This document shows positions 38,692-51,520 of a stretch of DNA of 64,000 bases, in pieces. Under the pieces are notes generated by a model. That model was not told the origin of the DNA. It did not search any database and saw nothing but the letters and a program-made list of their open reading frames with translations. Where the stretch lies: positions 3,596,001 through 3,660,000 of the forward strand of contig NC_083382.1 of assembly GCF_031755915.1 (NCBI RefSeq). The letters are read 5' to 3'. Made by a program: the position numbers and the translations under genes. This DNA is from Ziziphus jujuba (Eukaryota; Streptophyta; Magnoliopsida; Rosales; Rhamnaceae). The stretch's first letter is position 1. Each line of letters opens with the position of its first letter.

Positions 38692-38940
38692 AACTGTACG
38701 GCCTCTTAATGAAATAACATGATTGTTCATGATACTAAAGTTTAATCTTCCCTAAATAAAATATTGACTTCAGTCTATTCTCTATAATTCCATTATTGGT
38801 TAGTTTTTTTTTTTTTTTTTTCTTTTTGTTTTCTCAAATGTATGAGTTAGAGGCTTTATATAATTTTCACATTACACCAATAATTGAGAATATTATAAAG
38901 TACACACACTCTCTCTCTCTCTCTCTCTCTTCTAGGAATA

Positions 38941-39060
38941 ATGGAATTCCCTAAGAAGCTGAAATTTAACCTTCTTCCAAGACTCGAAGACAAGGACTTC
39001 TCAATTGAAGCTATAGAGTTGAGAGTTACACATCCCAACCACCACTTTTGTGCCATTTAA
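38941..39060 (+). pseudogene. Small exon-like open frame, unidentified
   Basis: After a (CT)n tract and the acceptor-like ctcttctag|gaata, a 39-codon frame reads MEFPKKLKFNLLPRLEDKD and ends in a stop. Codon use looks coding-like, but the opposite strand is open too. No family was recognised. It may be an exon relic. Confidence 0.2.
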
Positions 39061-40011
39061 TTTTTGAACGAGATGAGGATGTTTGGATTATAGCTTTTCA
39101 GGAGTCTTATTGTTTTCTCTCTAGAAAGCAGATCGACTTCCTAATTTCAGTAACTTAGATAATTAAAATAGCTGGTTTATTGTTTTAATTGAGAAAGATA
39201 TTTCCTCGTCACGACATTCGGTTATATTCCTACTAAGTGTAAGGTTTAGTCCAATCCCATCTAGCTACGACTAGGGGCAAAAGGTATTTCCTTCTTCAAT
39301 GGGGCATCAAACAGGGTCCCATCCTCTATGTAACGTCTTAAAACTTAATTACGTGACATGTCAAGGCCGTCCAAGCCAATTGAATGACAGTGAAGCCTCA
39401 TACACCTTCACTGTATATATAAATACGTATACATATAAATACACACATACATACAATATAATATGAATATTGTGCTTTGGGGTTATTTTTTTGGTGAATA
39501 ATTGATAGTGTTTTGGTGTGTGTGCGTGTATACACACACACATATCTATATATATATATATATATATATATAATTGAATGTATTTATTACAATATCCTAG
39601 GCCATAATATAACCTTTCATATAGTTTACATTATTAAGAATCCACACTAATTTCCATATGAATTTGCATCACTTTTTTTGGTTATATTAATTCACTTGTC
39701 ATTTTATTTTATTTTTGAAAGATTGTGAGGGGAATATTTTAGCTACCTAGATTGATCTATTTATTTGGAAATTAAAAGATATCATCAGTGGTCATTATTT
39801 TTAAAATTGTCTTAAAAGAAAAATTTTTAGTATTATAAAAAATATCAACTCCCAACTCACAAAAATATGGGATTTACATGTAGGTCCACATCATTATGTT
39901 TAAGGAGGTTATATTACTGGGAGATAATCTATTTTTCAATCGTCCTACAAGGATATTTCCCTTGTCATCTAAAGAAAATAAAATATTTGTTCAATATGCT
40001 AGATTAGAGTG
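39061..40011. other. AT-rich intergenic, no gene recognised
   Basis: Contains cacacata/(AT)n runs at about 39525-39572. No coding or mobile sequence recognised. Confidence 0.4.
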
Positions 40012-40325
40012 TGTTAGAGAAAAATATAAATGAAATGAAAGTCCACTTTCTATTAGCTTAAGCTTTTGGAATTAGTGGTATTTCAATATGGTATCAGAGT
40101 CAGAGATCCAAGAGGTTCTAGATTCGAAACTCAACAACTCCATTCAAAATGAAAAAACAAATGTAAGGATCCAGATAGAAGCCCAAAAGAGACGGGCCTA
40201 CATTTGAAGGGAAATGTTAGAGAAAAATATAAATGAAATGAAAGTCCACCTTCTAGAAAAATATAAATGAAATGAAAGACTATCTTCTATAAACTTAAAC
40301 TTATGGAATCAGTGGTATTTTAACA
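40012..40325 (+). mobile_element. Miniature LTR retrotransposon (TRIM-like)
   Basis: A direct repeat starting tgttagagaaaaatataaat opens both ends (40012 and 40215). The first ends near 40088, followed at once by tggtatcagagt, the initiator-Met-tRNA primer-binding-site motif of plant LTR elements. The second starts after the purine-rich tgaagggaaa, a polypurine-tract-like string, and ends taaca. LTR-like ends of about 77 and 111 bp differ because the second contains a repeated aaaaatataaatgaaatgaaag. Flanks gagtg and gactg could be a 5-bp target duplication with one mismatch. The internal part is about 125 bp with no coding capacity, fitting a TRIM. Confidence 0.75.
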
Positions 40326-40364
40326 GACTGAACAATTTAAAATCTAACCCAATTTGAATGGATT

Positions 40365-40752
40365 ACAATTAAAAAAGTTCAACTTAATACCAAATACCAA
40401 ACATGTCCGGCTTGTTTTCCCCTCCACTTGCTTTTGTTTGACTTTTAATCTAACCCATTCATCCTCTTCATCACTCAATCTAAGGATATATGGACCATTT
40501 TATCATTTAATCTAATTGAATAAACTAGGGATACCAACTAAATATATAAAGATATGTTTTGGGTCACAATTAAAAAAGTTCAACTTAACACCAAATACCA
40601 AATAGGTCCTGCTTGTTTTCCCCTCCACTTGCTTTTGTTTGACTTTTAATCTGACCCATTCATCCTCTTAATCACTCAATCTAAGGATATCTCTAGACCA
40701 TTTAATCTAAGTGAATAAACTAAGGATACCAGCTAAATATATAAAGATGTGT
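40365..40752 (+). repeat. Tandem duplication, about 190 bp per copy
   Basis: Copies at 40365-40557 and 40566-40752 share cttgttttcccctccacttg, ttttgtttgacttttaatct, cccattcatcctctt, atcactcaatctaaggatat and ctaaatatataaagat. Identity is high with small indels. Lies 40 bases after the TRIM-like element. Confidence 0.9.
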
Positions 40753-41840
40753 ATCAAAAGTTGCCTGTTAATATTTTTATTGATTAAAATATTATTATAA
40801 TCTAATTATAGATAAGTGAACCCTTAAACAACCAATCAAATATTGACATATGATTCTTGGTACATATTTTTGTATATTGATTTGGTATCTTTAGTATTAT
40901 TCATAAATAAGTAATTGAAACCTAAAGTAATGTAATAACACGTCATGTTAACTAATGGATTTTGCACCAAAATGAGGATTTTGCACCAAAATGAAGATTT
41001 TGATTTGGTGATTATTATATTGTTGTCAGAAGAGAACTTACTTAGAAGAGCGAGCTTGGAGTTCAATTTATGAAGATCAGCAGTTGAGGCGGGCGGTGGG
41101 TGGGTTTTGGGGTTTAATTTTAATTGGAGCTGAGAAAATTAAGGAGAAGAAGAAGAGAAAAATGCAATTGAGCCTGAAGAAGAAATCAATTGCAGTAACA
41201 GTGAAAGAGTACTGCCATGAGAGGCAGTGAGAAAGAGACGTGAGCGAATAAAGATGAGAGAGGAGGTGAGTGGATTGAGATAGCAAATGGGAGAGACAGA
41301 GGAAGACTTTAGTTTAATTTCAAATTAAAACAAGCATACGTGGTAATATTTTATTGGTTTTTTCTATACAACTGTCATTAAAAATTGCAAACAACAACTC
41401 ATGGTTAGAACATTATGATATATGGAGAATGACAAAAGCCACTAATATTTTTTTCTAATGACTTGGGTCTTCAAAAAAATTGGATTTCTTAATTTATATT
41501 GCTTTTATGCTTAAATGAATGCCCATCACATTTCTTATTTTTAAACGTGAATCAAGTGTATTCAAAACGTGCAAAATTTCAAAAGATCAAATCATAGAGA
41601 GGTGTCTATTATATTAATCTTTATTTTTTGGTTAAATTAAATTCTTGGGTGACAGCTAGTTTATAGATGTAAAAAGTAATCATTCATTTAAAAGATGGGA
41701 CATATATATATATATATACATATATATATAATCACCAAACATCAAAGTCGCAGGAGCAAAGGATGAAAGGGACCCCAATTGGACGTACATTGAAAGGAAA
41801 ACTAAAGCCAGCTGTGGAGGAGTAAGTCCATTAACAACTG

Positions 41841-41847
<7 letters not shown>

Positions 41848-41893
<46 letters not shown>
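41848..41893 (+). repeat. Compound (CA)n-(TA)n microsatellite
   Basis: About twelve CA units running directly into about ten TA units. Confidence 0.9.
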
Positions 41894-42056
41894 CCCTATT
41901 CTCTTAAGAAAAAAAAAATTAAAACACACACACAAAGAAAAGAAAAAGTAGAAGCTAGCTCTTGTTGTATTTTGGTTCAGAAATTGGGTCTATATCACTA
42001 TGATTAAACCGAGTCAATATTAGCGGCCATATACATGTGGTAGAGTGAAAAAATTG

Positions 42057-42084
42057 CACACACACACACACACACACACACACA
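42057..42084 (+). repeat. (CA)n microsatellite
   Basis: About fourteen uninterrupted CA units, only 165 bases after another CA/TA compound repeat. Confidence 0.9.
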
Positions 42085-42863
42085 AGTTAGAAGAAAATGC
42101 ATTGCATATCTATAGGGAGGGAATAAGAAAAGGAGATTTGGAAGATATGTTAAAAAGCGTGGCATTGTCAATTGGGATCCAAAACATGACAATATACCAT
42201 TCCCCATATACCCGTACACCTACCTCATGTGTCATTCTGTCAATGGGGTCATTGTTTTGTCCCCATAATTGACCTATGTCAAATCCAATCACACATACAT
42301 TGCTTAATTATTATTACAGATTTTGTGGTGGAAATTTCAGTCTCATATATCCATTATGCTATATTTTATACATTCATTCACATCAAAGGAATAGGACTTT
42401 ATAACTCTACTATCTTTCTTCTCTAAGGGATTGCTTGCTAGCTACAATCTCAAAACCCTTTTTAATTAGCCGTACCTGCAATATTTTAATTGCTGATTAT
42501 ACTCTCTATGAGTTACCCCAAAAAAAAAAAATTTCCTATCCTAAGGGTATTTCAAGCTTTTTTTTATCCTCTTTTTCCCTTCTTTTATACACAATTATAA
42601 TATATATAATATGTTAAACTATTATATAATAGATTAAAATATTTTTGTATGAATGTATAGCTCCAAATTTCTGTAATTATGCAAGCATGTCGTAGAATTA
42701 GGCTTTTTTCCTTGTTACATATACAAAGATTAGGATGGAATAGAAAACAATCCCGAAGCACCAAAACTAGAAAGAATATTATACGAAAGGGACTTCTGAA
42801 AGGATAGAACTGCAGGCCATCCCTCTCATCCTTTCAAACAAATATTGATTTTTTTTTTAAGTA

Positions 42864-42897
<34 letters not shown>

Positions 42898-43344
42898 ATA
42901 TTAATTAGTAAATATCTTAACCACTTGGTCCCCTAATTGGAAGCACCAAATGCAGGAAGGAAATTGTAAGACGCAACTACTCGCTGAAACAAGGCCTTTC
43001 TTTATTCTAAATTTTATCAAACACATAAAATAATTTTTTTCCTAAAAAATGTAAATGAAATTAATACAAATAATTTGTACCAAAAAAAAAAAAAAAGAAT
43101 AAATATATGATCAGGAAAGGAGCCCCGCGGGGAGGATATAAAAAAAGCAAGCAAAGCAAAAAGAAGACTAAAACATGGTAGGTAACAGTGAGTACGTAAA
43201 GTGAGCAGCATTATCCAATGCCATCATGCCACGTGTTCCATTGAGACATTTGAACTACGGTTTACAGAAATTATTGAAGTAATGATGGGTGATGAGAGTC
43301 AAAAGAAAGATAAAAATAATAATAATAATAATAATTGATTTTTT

Positions 43345-43345
<1 letters not shown>

Positions 43346-43382
<37 letters not shown>
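43346..43382 (+). repeat. (GA)n microsatellite
   Basis: About eighteen GA units, preceded by an (AAT)n run at about 43313-43335. Confidence 0.9.
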
Positions 43383-43384
<2 letters not shown>

Positions 43385-43941
43385 CACAGTGAAATGTGAT
43401 GTGAAAGTTGAAAAGTACGAGAATTGAAATATTATTTATTTTTTTCTTTTTGTTTTAAAAAACTATTTTTCAGGATAATTTTCCGGGAAAGTTTAAGGTG
43501 AAGATTGAGGAAGCTAGATTCCCGGAGACCATGTGAACTGTGAAAGGGGATATTGTCAGAAATGTAAATGAGTTAATATTATTATTATTATTATTATTTT
43601 TTTTTTGTAATATTCCAAATCCAAAGGAATTGAAGAGAGAAACATTCATCAAATAAAACATAATATTGCACGGGCATAAATATAAATATACACATATATA
43701 TAAATATAACAAAATAAAATAAATATTATATATATATATATATAAAAAATTTTTTTTCTTCCTTGTCAATATATAGAATTCTTTTGAAGTGAAAACTTCT
43801 CAAAGGAATATTTTGGAGAATGAAAGTCTCCGATGATTCTGCCCCCACCCTTTGACTCTCTTTTCTCTCTGATCTGATCAACATTCTTGTGGGTCCAACC
43901 GATAGCCAACATTTCAGATCTTCAACAGCTGTCCGGCTTTA

Positions 43942-43972
<31 letters not shown>

Positions 43973-44691
43973 ACTTATTATATAAAATAATATATATATA
44001 TACAAATATTCATGTTCCTTTAGGTTTTGGACCCCATTGGTTTCCTGTATAGTTGCACACTTGGGGAAAAATGTAGTAGCACAGAATTCTTCTCCCAAAG
44101 AAAATAAAAAAAGAAGAAAGAGATAGGAAAAGAGCAAATCAGCTTTCACGATTCCCAAAACTAAAGAGAAAATAAAACACTTTATGGGAAGGTCCTGTTT
44201 CTGTTTCTGCTTCATTTTGGTCACTTGTAAATTACTGCCATTTTCATCAAAATTTTGTAATTTAAAAAAGCAAATATGTAATAATAATATTATATTAAAT
44301 TTATATCCTTTCCATAAAGTGATATTCATGCATATCTTTCTTTTTACTACTCTATATGCTTGTAGCTCTCTTTTTTTTTTTTTACTTTATTAATTCTCAT
44401 ATTGCATGGAGGAATATTTTCAATCTGTCCTTTTTTTTGTGTCATGCCGGCATATACCAACATGCAGGTCCATCAATGAATAATATTTTATTTTTTATTT
44501 TTTAAACCAATGCTTACCTTTTTATTTTTGGTTGACATGACCCTACTTTATAAAAATCTCCATTAAACTATTGTATATGGTTCTTCTGAAATCATATCTT
44601 AGAGATTTGGAAGGATTTTCTTAGAATTGTGGTTGTTTCTCTAAGAGAGATATAAAATTTGTTACAAGTCCACATCCCAGGTGGGATTTTA

Positions 44692-44732
44692 TTCTATTTT
44701 ATTTTATTTTATTTTATTTTATTTTATTTTTT
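44692..44732 (+). repeat. (ATTTT)n pentanucleotide repeat
   Basis: About eight consecutive attttattttatttt units, unusually regular for this window. Confidence 0.9.
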
Positions 44733-45918
44733 GCCACCACTATGAAATATGTCTATCAAGAAAATAAAGAGGACTTTGGGGAAACAATGCAATTTGGAAC
44801 CAACGTTGACAAGAACATGGCTAATTTGGCCTCAAGAAGTTGGGGATTGATGTCCATTAATTATCATGGACAAAGGAAACGAGTATAATTTTATGCATAT
44901 ATAAACATATGGAAAAAGATCAAAAGGCTAACTCGTAATGTTTCTAATCAAGTTGATAAACAGAACTATCAAATAAGTAATTAAGATTAGAGGTTAAATA
45001 AGACATGTCTCACCCTATGGTTTTATTGAAATAGTATTATCTTGGAAAAGTACATAAAAAATGTGCTCTAGCTACTGATGATTAGTCTCACTCGGCTTAC
45101 TAGTTTACCCAAAAAAAAGAAAAAAAAAAAAACCACTATGCTTAAAGATAAATATATATAGCTAGCTTTCTTCAAGCTATATATAAAATGACTATTTATA
45201 GATAAAAAAAAAAGTAAATTATTAATATTGAAGCATCTCTAATGATGAATGTGGCCATAGAAATTGATACTGTTGACATCTAAGTGGCAAAAGTATACTG
45301 CTAATTCAAAAATTATTCTCTAATAGTATTGTGTAGTTTTTACCATTATACCGCAAAAGAAAAAAAAAATCATATGTTAAAAAAGCGATTCATTATTAAA
45401 TGCTAAAGAATTCAATTAACATTTATATGTGGATGCTATATATATTTTACTTATTATTAATTAATTAGCACTCATAAGTATTAAATTTAATGATTGATGA
45501 GAAGTTTTTAAAACATTTACACTTTTTTTCTTCTTCTTTTTATCATTAGGTTATTCAAACCAAAAACTTGATATATGAAGGAGTGTGAATATTACTAGTA
45601 GGGTTCTTCCTGCATGCATAAAGATGGTAGCTAGAGCTTGCAAACTAGGTTGTTCCTAGTTTGCAATAAGTGCTTCAATTTCATTAATTCTTAAAAGGGA
45701 TATGACCTAAATAAACTTGCATCTATATATATATATATATAAATTAATTTAAGTGCTTAAGGTATAGAATGTACCTTAAAAAAAAAAAATGGTACAGAAT
45801 ATGGCTAGGGCTTCAAATTCTTGGGGTCCAAAAAGTACTTGTATAGCCTTGGAATCTGGCAGTAAAGAGATTATGCCTTAAGTTTTCATAATTTTTTGTA
45901 GGGTAAACTCAAAGGACC

Positions 45919-45949
<31 letters not shown>

Positions 45950-46862
45950 TATGCGCTCCAGATTTCTTTTATTATATGTCTCCAGAACTAAATACAAATC
46001 AGCTGGAGATGCAGTTATCTAATCAAACTTATAGGTCCCATGGTCAGCCTTGTTTTCTCATTATATACTGTATTTTGACCAGCCACGTGGAATTAATTCT
46101 TCAACCAAGTTGTTAATATTTTCAAAGAAAATTTAAATGCTAAAAGCCAAAGCAAACCAATTAATAATTACTTGGGGTAGCAGCTGGGGTGCCACACAAA
46201 ATCAGTACTAAAAATAAAATGCTTATGCTTTTTTTAATTTGTATATATATGTATTTTTTTGGATGAAAGTGCCTATTCTGAATAAATAAAATTTCACCTT
46301 AGGGAGAAATCCTAGATCCTTTAAAAGACCCTCAAAATATTGGAAAACAAAATTAAAGTGCCTATCCCATTTGTTCAAATTTTATGGAAGTTTGTCCAAG
46401 AAATAGCTCTATGACAAAATCCACTATTTTCAAAGTTAAAAACAAAGAAAAAAGAAAATTAATCTTCCGCATTTAATATTAAAATTTTTAAATAATAATA
46501 ATAATAATAATAACTTTGTCCTTTCTATAGTTCTTTAGCAGTAGTATTGTCCTGCAAGTAACAGTAATGTTGTCCTGCAAGTAATTAATTTCCCCATTGA
46601 AAATATACAGGAATTGAACTAATCCAACAAAAACATTCAGGATGGAAGATAATAAAAGAGAAATCAAAATGTAGAATATGGGGCAATTGTGTCTGTGAAA
46701 TATGTGACACTAATTCTGATCTTCACATGGAGTTTTGTTTGCATTAATAGTTTTGACTATTTCCGATAATGTGAGAGATTTTGTGTGGTGGCATATCATT
46801 CGACGGAAGCATGGATGTCGAGATTGAAATAATTTTTGTAAAGAAAAAAAAAATGAAAGTAG

Positions 46863-46866
<4 letters not shown>

Positions 46867-46905
<39 letters not shown>
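46867..46905 (+). repeat. (TA)n microsatellite
   Basis: About nineteen TA units, the longest pure TA run noted in the window. Confidence 0.9.
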
Positions 46906-48017
46906 TAATTTGAAAAATATAAATAGTGCCTGGGAAAATTAACAAGTTTGCACGGATTATATTTGCTTCTTGTAGGGTTAAATAACGTACGGCCTGGGAA
47001 ACAAGACCTTGTCTATTGTCTAACATAATTTTCTTTGAAACTTGGAAAACCACTGTCCTATACGTGATGAAAATTAAATTGGTGCCAGTTTTTCAATGCA
47101 TACAAAACTATGCTACTTGGAACTGGAAAGTAAAATAAAAGGTTAAAAGTTAAAAAAAAAAAAAAAAAAAAAACTGTAGAGTTAGCATGCAATATTTTCA
47201 TATATATGGGGATGCATGTATATATACATTGATTTAACTCAAAATGCTTGCATATTTGTTGAACGGGGATTTGGCTATTTTAAATGTAGTTCAATCAGTT
47301 TCAATTGTCCAGTCCAATTAAACACACGGATGGTATATCCAATAAAATAAGATTAATTAGGGTTTTCTCATAAAATAAAATAAAATAAAAAATAATTAGG
47401 ATAGATCACTTAATCGTTAGTTGGAATTATTCTTTAATTCCTCTTTAATATGTTAATGATGAATTAAGTCCAAATCCTTGGCGAAATTAAATTATATATG
47501 AATTGAAATGATGTTATATACCCTCATAATTTAACATAAAACTCTTTCTAAATTGACATGATATCTGAATTGTCACATCAATCCTATAATATATATATCC
47601 TTCTCTATTCATAATTTGGCGGCCTCACTAAGACAAAGGATTTCAGTAATGTGTATATCAATTGGCTAAACATAGCATGATCACGTGGTTTCATTTTCTT
47701 ATTGTTTGAAAAATATATGTTGCGAAGCCTAGTAGACATATGTATGATGTAATGATGAAAATTATTTTTTATTTCCTTTGTGGAATGTAAATTGACCTTA
47801 TACATGTAATTAATATTGATCCCCATGTTGACCATATGCATTGTATAAAACATATGAATTGTGACATTGCATAACTTCTCAATGAAGTTCCTAATTTCAT
47901 TATGATGGTTATTATTTATTTCATTTATGGAAAGATCATAACTAAACAAAAATAATATCTATATTATTTTAGACCAATTTGGAGGCCAAAATAAATTATA
48001 TTCTTAGAATAAAAACT

Positions 48018-48067
48018 CAAAGGATAAAAATCAAAATACATACAAAGGATAAAAATCAAAATACATA
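48018..48067 (+). repeat. 25-bp perfect tandem duplication
   Basis: The unit beginning caaaggataaaaatcaaaat occurs twice in tandem at a 25-base period. A second, looser repeat (ttattttgttaagaagg) follows near 48338-48392. Confidence 0.85.
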
Positions 48068-50857
48068 CTTTAAGTTCTACTACTGACAGTCTAATAATCA
48101 AATTAACTTTCATAGGCTTTGTCCAGCAATAAAGTCAATAACAGAACACCTCAAGGTCTTGAATTCAACCATATCCGGATAAAATCCCTCGATCAAATAC
48201 AAAGTGATCAATAACACATTAGTTGCTATCGAAATTTTATATATTATTTGGTGTTTATGGTATTTCCGATATCTATTGAATGTGAAATAACTTATAATTT
48301 GTAATATTACTGATATTTTTTGATTGTGAAAGATCTTATTATTTTGTTAAGAAGGGTGATCGTGAAAGTTCGTCTTATTTTGTTAAGAAGGAAAAGAATG
48401 GTGAAACATCTCATCACAACCTTTTTCTATTATATAAATATGAGTAAGATGTAAATTACCCTTAACCAAATAAGTGGCATATGTATATATATATATATAT
48501 ATAAAGCCAAATTATATATAGTAGGATATGGGTAGTTTCACGTGTAGTGAGATGGATATGGTGGTTGTTATGGCAGTGAAAGTTTTGATGATGAGTCGCG
48601 TGGTGTTTACAGAAGAGGACTCCCATTTTCATATAACCTAAATCAATATGGACCACAACACAACCAGTTGAATTGAATACGACGTGTCATTCTTATCAAC
48701 ACTCCTTTTTTTTTTTTTTTTTTTTTTTTTTCCTATTCCTACTCTATAATCAATTTTCAACGCCCAGAGAAAAAAACAAATGTTTGAGCCTTTAAAATTG
48801 AAAATGTCAATATCCCTAGCAATATTTTCCTAACCCTAAATTTTACCCCTAAGTATCTACAAATACTCTACCATAATGAAATATATCCTTCTTTAGAGTT
48901 TCTTTTGATCAAACCCAGAATCTGAAGTTATCACCCATTGGTCAGTGGCATTGAGAGAAAATCAATTGGTCTTAAAGATGGTATCTTATTAGATGCTACA
49001 GAAATCATATCTTTTCGCTAGGAAATTCAAAATAGTTTATAGTTTAGATATTTTCATTGAAGGCACATAAGTTTTTATCTTCGCACTTATGTACCATGCT
49101 CACATGTAGGTTACCTAGCTTTCAACCCTACACAAGGAAACACATATGGTTTGGAGTAGGGTTAGTAGTTGTTTCATTAATAAATATGAGAGATAGATGG
49201 GGGGGAAGGGGGAGAGAGAGAGAGAGAGAGAGAGATGAGTCTAGAATCTACTTTTATGCAATGTGAGGATTTGAAGAAAAGAAAGTGGGGTCCATCATTT
49301 TCATCCTCTTTGACGAGCGAATATATTGAAGGTGAAAGACCAGCAACAAGAGAATGTACTCTACACCACCCCATAAACCGACATTGCGAACCCTACCACC
49401 CCATCAACTTGATCGACTGTGTTTTACTTTCATTTTTCTGTACCTTCTTGGCGCCTCCATGCAGCCTACGACCTTTTGCTTCTTGAAAACTCTATCTACA
49501 TTCAACTTATAATTACACAAGAATAGAGAAAAGTAAATCTTTGATATTATGATAAATTACTACGATTTCTAAAAGTTTAAGCTATTAAAATATGGGTTCA
49601 TTATATTAATATTTTTGTTAACAGTATCCACCTAAGTATGAAAAATGAGATGGCTTTATTTGAATTGCATAGCTAGTTATTAAAATTCCTAGCATGGAAT
49701 GGAACATCAAAAAGGTTGAGGATGGTCAAGAGAATCTGAAAATTCATCATATTGCAATAGGCTAGTTACTATAAGATACTATTAGACTCTTAAGGTATAT
49801 ACCTGAAGTTCAAATGAAGAAGATGATTTTGACTTTTTATTCAATGCACAACCTTGTACAATGGTCTTTTGTTTTGCTTTGCTCCATGGAGAATTAATTC
49901 CTTCTTGAATTATTTGAGACTTTTTATAATTTAACATATAGAGACAAACCTACCCAAGTTATTCTCTAACTTTTTTTGTGCTATAATTTCCCATAATTTA
50001 TCGAAGATTAAAGTGCAATAGTTTTTCTTCTTTCTATTATTTCCTAGTTAATTTTGGTTTTAATTAAAACCTAAGATAGAGATTGTAAATGATTGACTAC
50101 TATACAAAAGAGGCAATAATTTTTCGCTTTCTAAACAGGCTCTAGGGGGGACAAGAGGTAAAGAGAAATGGTTTTCATGCATATGAGTTTATTTTTTCCA
50201 AGTAATGGTGAAGAAAAGTCCAGAAGGCACTATCTCTTATTATGGATTGACACATGGAACAAAGTTGTACGCTTTGAAGTTGACAAATGAGAGAGAGAGA
50301 GAGAGAATGGTGCATGGTGGTGTGGGGTAGCCCTGGAAGGCCCATTCCTCGAAATAAGAGTAATAAATGGAGAAGAGGCAGAAGGATACAGGACTTTTTT
50401 GGCAGAGGAGAAAAGATAGTATGATGTGAGAGGTGAGGAAATGATTTTGTAATCGATTGCTTTATGATTGATGAAAAATAAAATATAATAGAGAGTTGTG
50501 CATGGAATAGAAAGAGAAAGAGCAAGAGAGAGATACTTTCCTACATATAAAATAACAAAGTAGAGTGACTAAGAAAGTAGGAGGCTAGAAATAATAAAAA
50601 AGAAAAAAAAAGTCATTCCTTTTCTCAAAAGCACTTTTTAACTTTTCTTTAAATTTCTCTTTCTGACAACAACAAAAGTGAAAAAGAAGAAACTATTATG
50701 AGGGTATGATGACCATATGATATTCATGCATTAATGCAAATGGGATGCATATATGTCTTTGTGGATTAGACTGCTGGTTTTCCTTCCCACTTTTTATTTT
50801 TTATTTTTTATTTTTGACTTATGTACCTCTACTGGTAAGGCAGTGAAAATGAGGCAA

Positions 50858-50860
<3 letters not shown>

Positions 50861-50891
<31 letters not shown>
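50861..50891 (+). repeat. (GA)n microsatellite
   Basis: About fifteen GA units. A shorter one lies at 49212-49235. Confidence 0.9.
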
Positions 50892-50893
<2 letters not shown>

Positions 50894-51474
50894 AAAAGAA
50901 TAAAAAATAATAAAAGGAAAGAAAGAAATAGTTTTTTGGAAATAATAAACAGGAGCGGGTTTTATGCAAATGTGTGTGACTGAGCGTTCACATCACAAGG
51001 GCCTGAAGATAGAGGCTGACATTGTCCTTCACAAAAGTTGCTGACCATATTGTCTGCCTCGCATTTAAAGCCCTCTCTCTATTTACTATATTATATAATA
51101 TAATGTATATACTTATTTATTTATAATAGCAAACAAATATTGTATCATGTGGACCCTGATTCAAATTCTGCCCTAGAGTTTTCTATGGTGAATAAATTAT
51201 GCCTCAGTTTTACCTATAACCAAATACATCACAATATTCACAACTAATTATCAATTAAAAGGAATTACGAAGAATATTTGGCAGCTTGTACTTAATAAAT
51301 TTGTGTTCCTCCTCCAAACTATTTAAGGTGGTGCTACAGAAAGGTTAATTTCACCTAAGGGATATATATTCCAAACTTTGCTTATGATTTTTACAAAAAT
51401 ATACACAAAAAATATGCACTTCAAAGTATCATAATCATATTCATTAAGAGTAGAGTATGTAAATAGTATGATGC

Positions 51475-51520
<46 letters not shown>
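51475..51520 (+). repeat. Compound (CA)n-(TA)n microsatellite
   Basis: About ten CA units then about twelve TA units, the same architecture as the repeat at 41848. Confidence 0.9.

Larger units (their letters stand above)
37415..38752. mobile_element. Long foldback element, probable non-autonomous MULE
   Basis: The two halves are inverted copies around about 38205. The outer end ggaaatttatactttagtatc (37415 on) matches the reverse complement of the right end, gggaagattaaactttagtatc (to 38752). Inward, further matches are aaaattattataaattggt, aaaataaaatcta, and tccaaccaaac. Arms are roughly 500 bp or longer. The left arm carries an extra direct duplication. The flanks taataaaaa and taaataaaa could be a decayed 9-bp target duplication, the size Mutator elements make. 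There is no transposase frame. Long inverted arms, GG-start ends and 9-bp flanks suggest a Mutator-like element; hAT or an unclassified foldback cannot be excluded. Confidence 0.75.
40753..43090. other. Intergenic with microsatellites, no gene recognised
   Basis: A purine-rich stretch at 41040-41310 (gcgggcggtgggtgggttttgg) is less AT-rich but shows no protein family. SSRs are listed separately. The frames here are driven by the repeats or lack family features. Confidence 0.4.
43091..46860. other. Intergenic, no gene recognised
   Basis: Starts with a less AT-rich patch (43110-43270) containing the palindrome ccccgcgggg and a ccacgtgt G-box-like motif. Then (AAT)n, (GA)n, (AT)n and a pentanucleotide repeat. 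No coding family, RNA gene or transposon body was recognised. Confidence 0.4.

Noticed and set aside
42236..42272. Small hairpin gtcaatgggg / ccccataattgac
   Set aside because: The stem is only about ten pairs with a bulge, too short for a miRNA precursor or transposon end.
43470..44393. Frames of 69-135 codons on both strands
   Set aside because: They are Phe/Ile/Tyr/Lys-rich readings of AT repeats with no domain or splice context.
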